From Rhododendron vialii (taxonomy: Eukaryota > Streptophyta > Magnoliopsida > Ericales > Ericaceae), in NCBI RefSeq assembly GCF_030253575.1, contig NC_080567.1:38487001-38551000 (forward strand): DNA of 64,000 nucleotides, given 5' to 3'. Made by a program: the position numbers and the translations under genes. This document shows, in pieces, positions 56,541-64,000 of the stretch. Within the stretch, counting starts at the first letter, position 1; each line of letters opens with the position of its first letter. The notes below the pieces were generated by a model, which saw only the letters and a list, made by a program, of their open reading frames with translations, was not told the DNA's origin and did no database searches.

Positions 56541-57414
56541 CATGACATAATTGCCCTTCACTACACTTCTTTACAAAAATGCCCCTTGAAATCACGTTCA
56601 CGGAGAAGCAACTACAGATTTTAAACTGAGTGGATCAAGCCCCCATCATAAAACAGAGAAACAACACGCATAAGTCATTACATGTATGCATGCACATGGA
56701 AATCTGATATCGTTTTTACAAGAAACATACAAATGCAATCAGATATTCTATGACCTCTTATCATGTACGTACGTACGTACATAGACAAAAGATATGGGCT
56801 TCTATGGCGGTAACGATCAATTAGCAAAAACACAAGTATATATCACAATACTCCTTCCTAACAAGAGTGATGATCAGTACCTTCCATGAACAGACAACTC
56901 ACGGTAAACACAATTGGAATTAGTTAATAATTCTCAAATCTTAATTAAAAGAAATCGCTGAGGAAAGCCTGTTTCTGTGAACTGCACATTAAACATTTTT
57001 TTATGCTGACAAAAAACAAGCTTGTGAGAAAAGAGAGGACTCCATTAATTTTAAGCAATGGTGTGCCTATGGTTGAGGCAAATTTCTTTATTTATTTATT
57101 TTTTGGCTAAATTCAATACATATTCTTCGTCCTTTAATTTTCTGTCTCTTTTTTTTTTGAAAAACAATTCAAGGTTTTGAAGTAGAAAGTCAGAAACTAA
57201 TTTTTTGTTGAAAAGTTTAGTTTAGCTTGGGAAAGAATTCAAGATGCACATTAACGAAACAAATGTAATGGAGGGCAATTAAGTCATTTAATGAAAAATA
57301 CATCTTGAATTTTGAAAAGAACAAAAAGAATTTTGACATTATCACCTCCCTCAAAAAAAAATTAAAATTCATAATACGATTTGTTTATGTACCATTTTTC
57401 TCTTCAATTTCGTC
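56541..57414. other. Intergenic, no gene recognised
   Basis: Contains a GTAC-repeat palindrome near 56766-56782. AT-rich and unassigned. Confidence 0.4.
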
Positions 57415-57723
57415 TCTTCGGCAGAGTTATGGGCTGTGCGTGACGGGTTGACATTCCCAAAGGAGGAGAGAGCGAGGAAACTATAAATTGAAACAGATGC
57501 TATGGTTATTCTTCGATTGATTAATGATAATAGTCGGTCACACCACCCACTTGGTAATATTCTACTCGATTGTGAATCCGTTATTGAAGAGTTTAAAGCG
57601 GTGTCTATCAAACACATCTATCGAAAAGCAAGTCAATGTGCAGACACATTGACAAATGATGCGCCTATTTTGGCTAAAGACTTTTATGTTTGTCATAGTA
57701 TTTTAAGTTGTAAGGAGTATTAA
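57415..57723 (+). pseudogene. RNase H-like fragment of a LINE-type retroelement
   Basis: The frame reads SSAELWAVRDGLTFPKEERA, an in-frame stop, then IETDAMVILRLINDNS and IKHIYRKASQCADTLTNDA. This is the order of the plant-type RNase H domain at the end of non-LTR retrotransposon polyproteins: the AELWA glutamate, the ETDA aspartate and the final CADTL aspartate. The first acidic residue and all upstream reverse transcriptase are missing. Confidence 0.8.
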
Positions 57724-57764
57724 TAATGTTTTCTATGCGAATTATTAATGCATCTTTTCTTTTC

Positions 57765-57925
57765 GGGAGATGCTAGTGGCACATCAATTTGTCACACATC
57801 AATCATATTCCTCTCATATACATGTGGGTCTCTAGCAGATTTCTATATTGTAAAATTCTCACATATGCATATAAGAGAGATGTAGTTGAAGTGTAACACA
57901 TTTTAATGTGTCCATAGCATTTCCC
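57765..57925. mobile_element. 161-bp MITE with imperfect inverted repeats
   Basis: The left end GGGAGATGCTAGTGGCACAT and the right end (reverse complement) GGGAAATGCTATGGACACAT are clear inverted repeats. The target duplication is uncertain. Confidence 0.7.
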
Positions 57926-58055
57926 TCTCTTTTCTTTACCCAAAAAGGAACAAAGATTGGGTGGAGGCAGCCTAGGGCACCAGGTGTGTTGCTAAAAAAA
58001 ATATAAATAAATTAAGCAAGCGCGCGATGACCAGATGTCGGCACGCGGGTTTTCC

Positions 58056-58770
58056 TAGGGGTGAGCAAAATAACCATGAAACCGTGAATCCAGTCCAAAC
58101 CAATCCAAACCAAATAATTTGATTTGGTTTTTTAATGATGTGGTTAGGTCTTGGTTTAAAAAAAATAAAAACCGTGTTAAATGGTTTGGTTTATGGATTT
58201 ACGTTAATGGTTCTGGTTCCAAACCAATCTGAACCGTGTGATAGACACACACACATATAGTATATAATTTGTTTAGATATACTTAATAAACTTAATTTCC
58301 TTATCTAATACTCTATTCCACCACCCTATTCTTTTCTTTCACTTTCAATATTAATTTCCTAAACTTCCTATTCCTACAATTTCATTACGCTAAACATACA
58401 TGGTTTGGGCTTAGTAAAGTAATTTCCTCCTCTTTTATCTCGGTAACTTACTTACTAATGTATTCTGTTCTTATTTAGTTGATTGATGTTAGTGAGTTTT
58501 GATGATTTTAATATATTAATTTCAATATAACTTTTAGTTTAAGTTATCTATGCAATTTTAAGTACTTAAAATAGTTTATAGTAATGATATCTCGATTTTA
58601 AACGAACCGTGGTTTAAAACCGAAATCAAACCGCCTTTGAACGGTTTGGATTGGTTTGGTTTTATGAATTTTATGGATTGGTTTGGTTCTCTAAATTCAT
58701 AATCCGTAAGTAGTGGTTTGGTTATTGGATTACTATAAAACCAGACCAATCCGATCCATGGTCACCCCTA
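58056..58770. mobile_element. Non-autonomous hAT element upstream of ERD7-type gene
   Basis: The ends TAGGGGTGAGCAAAA and (reverse complement) TAGGGGTGACCATGG are flanked by the perfect 8-bp duplication GGTTTTCC (58048-58055 and 58771-58778). The 715-bp interior is filled with AAACCAAACC/GGTTTGGTTT-type repeats and has no transposase. The right end is about 190 bp from the ERD7-type ATG. Confidence 0.9.
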
Positions 58771-58784
58771 GGTTTTCCCATGGT

Positions 58785-58794
58785 GCCACGTACC
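58785..58794 (+). promoter_or_regulatory. ACGT-core element (ABRE-like) upstream of ERD7-type gene
   Basis: GCCACGTACC contains the ACGT core bound by bZIP factors, 170 bp before the start codon. ERD7 genes respond to dehydration, so an ABRE is plausible, but a single core motif is weak evidence. Confidence 0.35.
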
Positions 58795-58961
58795 TTCCTT
58801 CCACACCAACGAGACACGACCCGACAAGGCCTTGCTTCCCTTTTCTTCGACAGTAAGATAACCCCCAATAAAAACCCTAATTTTCCTGATTCCACCAACG
58901 AGTATCAATCAATTCTATCCAAGTTAAGTATCTGAATTTTCACATTTCTGATCAGCTAGCC

Positions 58962-61900
58962 ATGTCAAACTCAAAGAACTCCCTCTACCCACAAGTAGAC
59001 CAATCCAACCCAGAAGCCATTTCCTCTTCTACAACACCACCACCCTCCATCTACCCATCCGTCGACATGAAAGACCTCGCTGAGAATCTCTTCCCGGACA
59101 ACGAAGACCCACAAAACCCTGACAACTCACAATCCCAACCTCCCCCCGCATTCGAATCCTCCGAGGAAATCCTCATCACGGTCCCCGGCACCGTCGTCCA
59201 CCTCATCGACAAGCAACGGAGCGTCGAACTGGCCTCCGGCGAACTCTCCGTCGTCCGCCTCCGCCAGGGCGAGAACGTCGTCGCGGTGTTCGCGCGCGTC
59301 GGGGAGGAAATCCAGTGGCCGCTGGCCAAGGACGAGGCCTCCGTTAAGCTCGACGAGTCGCATTATTTCTTCACTCTTCGGGTCCCGCCCGACGTCAAAT
59401 CCGACGAGGACGAGGACGACGACGACGTCGTCGTTCAGGGGAGTTCCGAGACGGACGAGAATTTGTTGAATTATGGAGTGACGATCGCGTCGAAAGGGCA
59501 AGAGGGGTTGTTGGACGCTTTCGATTCCATTTTGGACCATTACAGTTCGTTTTCCGTGCAGGTAAGCTTGGTTTGAAAGATTAGCTGTGTTTTAAATATG
59601 TTTAAGCTAATCTCCAATGACCTTGAATTGAGCCGAACGTAATCCAATCTGAGTATCTTGAGTTTTTTTTTTTTGTTTTTTTAATTTATGCTTTATAAGC
59701 TGAACGAGCTTGTTCGAGTTTGGTTTGAAAGCTTGGTATGAAAGCTTTGAAAAATCTTCGTTACTTCATTAAGCTTAAAAAAATGTTAAAGCTTGGTTTG
59801 TTTGTTTTAAAACTGACCTTGAGCAAACTTTTAATGGAAGAACACTATCTCAAACTCCAGTAGGTTAGTTTGTTTATCAGCCCTAGAGACAATTGTTGAT
59901 TTGATTTCTCAATTAGAAATATTATATTTTGCAGCTAATATATTGTGATTTGTTAATCTGCTATTGTTCTAACTTTTGACCCCATACATTGAAAATTTTG
60001 GCTCTGCCCCTTGCAGAAGGTGGCGGAGGCGGTTGACGGGGCGGTGGCGGCGAGGGAGACGACGCCGGAGGAGATGGCGACGGAGGTGGATAAGAGGGAG
60101 AAGGTGGAGGGGAGCGCGACGGCGTATTGGACAACGTTGGCTCCGAATGTGGAGGATTATAGTGGTGGTGTTGCGAAGATGATTGCGGCGGGTTCAGGAC
60201 ATCTGATTTGGGGGATTTTGTGGTGTGGGGATGTGACGGTGGATAGGTTGAAGTGGGGACATGATTTCATGAAGAAGAGGTTGGAACCGGGTTCCAATGC
60301 GGAAATTAGTCCCTTTGTCAAGAAGAGGATAAGAAGGTTGGTGTTTGTTATTTTTTCTTGGTTGTCTCACTGCAAGTTTCGTTTTTTTTTTTTTTTTTTG
60401 CCATTATAACTTGGTTCCTTTCGTAAAGCATATTTTCTCTAGCAGAATGTTGTTTAAATTAAAGTCTGTTTATGGCTTTTTGAAGGGCATCTCTAAGTTG
60501 AACGAATCTTTTGTCAAATGGTAAAATATGAGCTCCAATATTTTCACCTTTGTGGTATTGAATTATGGAAGAATTTAATGAGTCATCCAAAATCATGGAT
60601 GCGATTAGTTTTGCACCAAATCTGTTGAAGAGGCTTGAGGACACGTTTAGAATATCCTGTAAAAAGATTGGAGCATTTTCATCATAATGGTTAGACTTTA
60701 GAGTGGGATTTTGGAATAGTTGAGAGTTTTTTGTTAAACATTTGGTGATGAACCATTGAAGTGGTTCATATTAAAACCAAATCCATACTTAAACGGCTTG
60801 ATTGTTGTTTTTGGGTCTGTTTCCTTTACTAGCTCTGAGTCTTATTTCCCTTGTGATGCAGCATGGGTGATTAGTTTGTGGTAATCTTTCATGTAGGGTT
60901 AGAAGGATGACAAAGAGGTCAGAGAAAGTAGTCACTGGAATCCTTTCTGGGGTTTTGAAAGTTTCTGGATTCTTCACAAGCTCAATCGCGAATTCAACAG
61001 TAGGCAAGAAATTCTTCAGTCTCCTGCCTGGAGAAATCGTTCTTGCGTCCTTGGATGGATTCAGTACGTCTTTCATCTCAATCTCATGTTTATTTTGCAT
61101 TTTTACCTGCCTACATAGTCTGTTTTGCAAGGAAATAGCCATGCGATTATCATCATGTTATCAGTTCTAACCACCTTGGTTCTTTGGTTCTTTGGTTCTT
61201 GGATGCTCGGTCAAACTAACATGAGCTCTGAACTTTCTAAAGCCGTTGATTTTACGACATACTAGTTGAGGTCTTACAACATAAATCTTTCACGACATAA
61301 TCAATCAGGCTGACCTGTACATTGTAAAAACTTGCCATTCAGTTTTCCTGCTCTTTCGACCACTGAGATACAGAATCTCATAGGACATCTTGGCAAAGAA
61401 TATGCAATGCCGATGGAAAATATATATTGTAGTACGCTACATACAACTGTATCTTGAGGCATTAGGATTTCAAATCTTGGTTGGAATGGACAAAGCCCAT
61501 GCAACCAGTTGCTGTGGTGGCTTGAACTTTTTCTCTAAACTGTGTTCTGCACTCTCCCTCTTTTCTGTCTGGTTATTTGGTTTCTTTTAGCGCATCCTTG
61601 AAGATGCTTGGTTAATTTGTCGAGTGTGTTGTGTTATAACGATGTTGATGCCTAATCAGTTCAGATTTGAACTTGAACTTCCATTCTGGCACTGATAACT
61701 TGGAATAATTTAAGGCGAGGTGTTTTCTGTTGTGAATTGACCCTCGAAAACATAGTTGGTTTCTTTGGGAATTTCTTCTGGTTTTGTCCTGCAGTTTGTT
61801 TCCTGCTCATAAGATTACAATTCTGTTTCGGCAAGCAGATAAGGTTTTTGATGCTGTTGAAGTCACTGGAAGAAATGTAATGTCAACCTCATCAGTTGTG

Positions 61901-62682
61901 ACTACAGGACTTGTTTCCCACAGGTATCTCACTGCATGCCTTTAATATGATCTGCAAATACGCATTTGTCATCATTATCATCTTAGTCATCTATAATGTC
62001 ATTGCATTTCAACATTCTTGCTAATACATTATTATCAAGTTCTCACTTCTATGGTGCTGCTGTTTGCATTCAGTGGCCTCTTTATGTTGATATGAGATAA
62101 TTGATAAGACATTAATATTGAACATAATCTTTTTCAACCTTCGATGGAATCTTTATGGTGAGGTAAATTGTTGTTGACTTTGTCGTATTCTGCTTGTTGC
62201 CCACAGAGAGAAACAATGGCCACCCAATCTTATTCTTAGGCTGGTCAATTGGATGAGTATTTTGTATGTTTGAGTAGTCTAGATTTTTGGCAGAAAAAAA
62301 AAGGGAGCCAATTTGATATCAAGACTCGAGTACTTTCTCCAGTTCTTGTGGCCGTCTTGAAACACGGTTATTTCCCCCCTTATTCTTTTTCCCCCGACTG
62401 AGTCAGTGAATCACACAAATACCACTCTCTTTTCCTCGTTTGTTAAGTCGTTGATACGGTTCAGAAGTATTAAAGAATCTGTATCATTCCAGGTATGGAG
62501 AGCAGGCAGGCAAGGTAACCAATGAAGGGCTTGAGGCTGCAGGGTATGGTATTGGGACTGCTTGGGCTGTGTGGAAGATAAGAAAAGCGTTCAACCCAAA
62601 GAGTGTCATCAAACCTACAACCATTGCAAGAGCTGCTGCTAAAGAAAATGCTGCCAAATCGAAGACCAAGCTTATAAAGTAA
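58962..62682 (+). CDS. ERD7: ERD7-type senescence/dehydration-associated protein
   Basis: Five exons: 58962-59561, 60017-60336, 60897-61063, 61839-61923 and 62493-62682. The junctions are GT/AG and the phases close to 453 aa. The N-terminus (1-65) is Ser/Pro/Gln-rich. The conserved N-terminal part spans about 66-143 (EEILITVPGTVVHLIDKQRS). An acidic run SDEDEDDDD follows at about 147-155. The C-terminal senescence domain covers about 165-430, with YGVTIASKGQEGLLDAFDSI, then SGHLIWGILWCGDVTVDRLK, VTGILSGVLKVSGFFTSS and EGLEAAGYGIGTAWAVWKIR. It ends in a Lys/Ala-rich tail. Family members associate with membranes and lipid droplets and are induced by drought, cold and senescence. This is family knowledge; the coding sequence here is intact. 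A hAT insertion lies in the near promoter. Confidence 0.94.
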
Positions 62683-64000
62683 TCGCTAGATAGATTTTGG
62701 GATGCGTTTGCGAACTTTTTCCTGGTTCTTGTACGAGTGTAAAGGCCAAAATATTTGTCTGCTGCATGTCGTAGGAATGAGTAGAATTTGTCAATGTCGT
62801 AGAAATGAGTAATTATTGGTTTCTTAATATCCTTGTAACATATTTTGCATAAATCCAATTTCATTTCTGTGTGGTGTTCTGGTGAAGTCTCAATTGCTCT
62901 TTATCGCTATATACCTTTTGTTCTACTGAATGAAGTTATATTTCTTGGTCTTTCCGTCGGTAACTGCTCTTATATTTCACGAGTCTTGAGTGTCAGGGCC
63001 ATGGAGACAGAGACAGGTCGCAGTATGCACTTAGCGAGGTAGCCACTTCCTGTCCATTGGTTGATCTTTTTCTAATACATGGGGAAGTAGAATGCTAATG
63101 GCCAAATGCCGTAGGCTCCAAGAATTCCAACACACCACTGAAGCAAAGGCATGCACATGGCCTTGACAGTAGTTGCCGAAAGAAATGAAGTTAAGCTTGT
63201 TAACGCCATAGAAAAGAGCAGGCAAGTCATAAGTTGTTACAAAGTCACCGTTTTTCCGCTAATGCAAATACGAGTTGGGGTTAAACCTGCTTCATTGCTG
63301 ATATGTTCATCGGAGGAACAAAGTATTATGTTGTTTGTATCATACATGCCTGCTAACATGGGGAAAAAGTGATCACATTTGCACTGCGTTATAGAGAGAC
63401 TGTTGTCGTCGACCTCAGCATGTGTGCCTTGTAGTTCTGGGTAGCAAGTGATGGCCCATTACTCTATGGGTCTCGACCCTTGGGTTGTTGGAAGTTTTAA
63501 CTGTTGCTTATAACGGGAAAATAAATAACTTGGATTATGTTTCTTTCACTCTATTTCCGAAAAAAAGATATGTTTAATTACCATCCGAGGTCTCGTGAAT
63601 AAACAAAATCAGAAATGCTACATGGTACGGACTGCTACTTGTTCTTTTTAATTTTTTGGCAACTTCCTCAAAAGATGTTTGTTCTGCACACATATAACCA
63701 CAATAGGTTGCTTTCGTACTGAAGCCACGCTCGATAAACTTGATACCGTCCAAGTGACTTGTAAGGACCCGATGTGACCTTGAACAAAAACACATGGCCT
63801 TGTCGGTGTTGAATGTGCAACTTTCGAGAGATTTGAATTGTACAGTTTTCCCTGTTTTCTGGAATTGCAAGTTGCAACGCGGGCTGTGTGATCCCACATA
63901 CCCATGCGTCGAGCCTGCACACTATGTCGGGGAAAGGGCATAAAAATTGCTGCGAGGACGAAGTAGTATCGCCTGTTGCAGCTAAAAAAGATTGGTCGCT
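62683..64000. other. 3' flank of ERD7-type gene and right edge
   Basis: No gene recognised. On the minus strand all three frames are open for 84-107 codons around 63574-63941. One of them (TIQISRKLHIQHRQGHVFLF and following) looks protein-like, but I cannot place it in a family. It may be the edge of a gene lying beyond the window. Confidence 0.35.

Overview
The window is nuclear DNA of a dicotyledonous plant. Genes carry GT/AG introns, intergenic DNA is AT-rich with many (GA)n and (TA)n microsatellites, and more than half of the sequence is recognisable plant transposable-element material. The protein families (GH10 xylanase with CBM22, NFD4-like nodulin/MFS, SLC44 choline-transporter-like, ADF, ERD7 senescence-domain) are universal in dicots. 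The lineage cannot be fixed from sequence alone; a woody asterid is only a guess.

Five complete protein-coding genes could be assembled with closed reading frames and consistent intron phases: (1) a secreted GH10 endo-1,4-beta-xylanase, minus strand, 8 exons, 1286-5065, 553 aa; (2) an NFD4-like nodulin/major-facilitator protein, minus, 3 exons, 8845-13966, 558 aa; (3) a choline-transporter-like (SLC44) membrane protein, plus, 3 exons, 41354-46529, 544 aa; (4) an ADF5-type actin-depolymerizing factor, plus, 3 exons, 48576-49731, 143 aa; (5) an ERD7-type senescence/dehydration-associated protein, plus, 5 exons, 58962-62682, 453 aa. These are ordinary single-transcript genes with no operon logic. 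Relics of a second GH10 final exon (217-455) and of a second NFD4-like exon (7838-7906) lie 3' of their parent genes.

Between genes 2 and 3 (about 14-41 kb) there is no host gene, only transposons, many delimited to the base by target-site duplications: two non-autonomous hAT elements (14792-15550, with a broken transposase dimerisation domain, and 16451-17036), a near-perfect foldback Mutator-like MITE (17131-17509), a Harbinger-like element (19808-20896), a Cassandra-type solo LTR carrying a 5S-rRNA-like promoter (21559-21828), a small CACTA element containing two tandem tRNA-like SINE heads (21831-22574), several MITEs, and a 9.8-kb CACTA element (26829-36637).

The large CACTA element is the most unusual object. 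It has matching CACTAC ends, a GTG target-site duplication, arrays of subterminal CCGACTAA motifs, and it has captured exons of a DA1-like LIM-domain gene (30037-31815). These lie upstream, in compatible intron phase, of an exon resembling the start of a plant CACTA transposase-family protein. The captured LIM has a frame change and has lost one zinc ligand.

On the right, transposons sit close to genes: a second foldback element ends about 255 bp before the choline-transporter-like start codon, a SINE with a 16-bp duplication sits in that gene's intron 2, a solo LTR (55300-56535) carries an exact 90-bp tandem duplication, and a hAT element ends about 190 bp before the ERD7 start codon.
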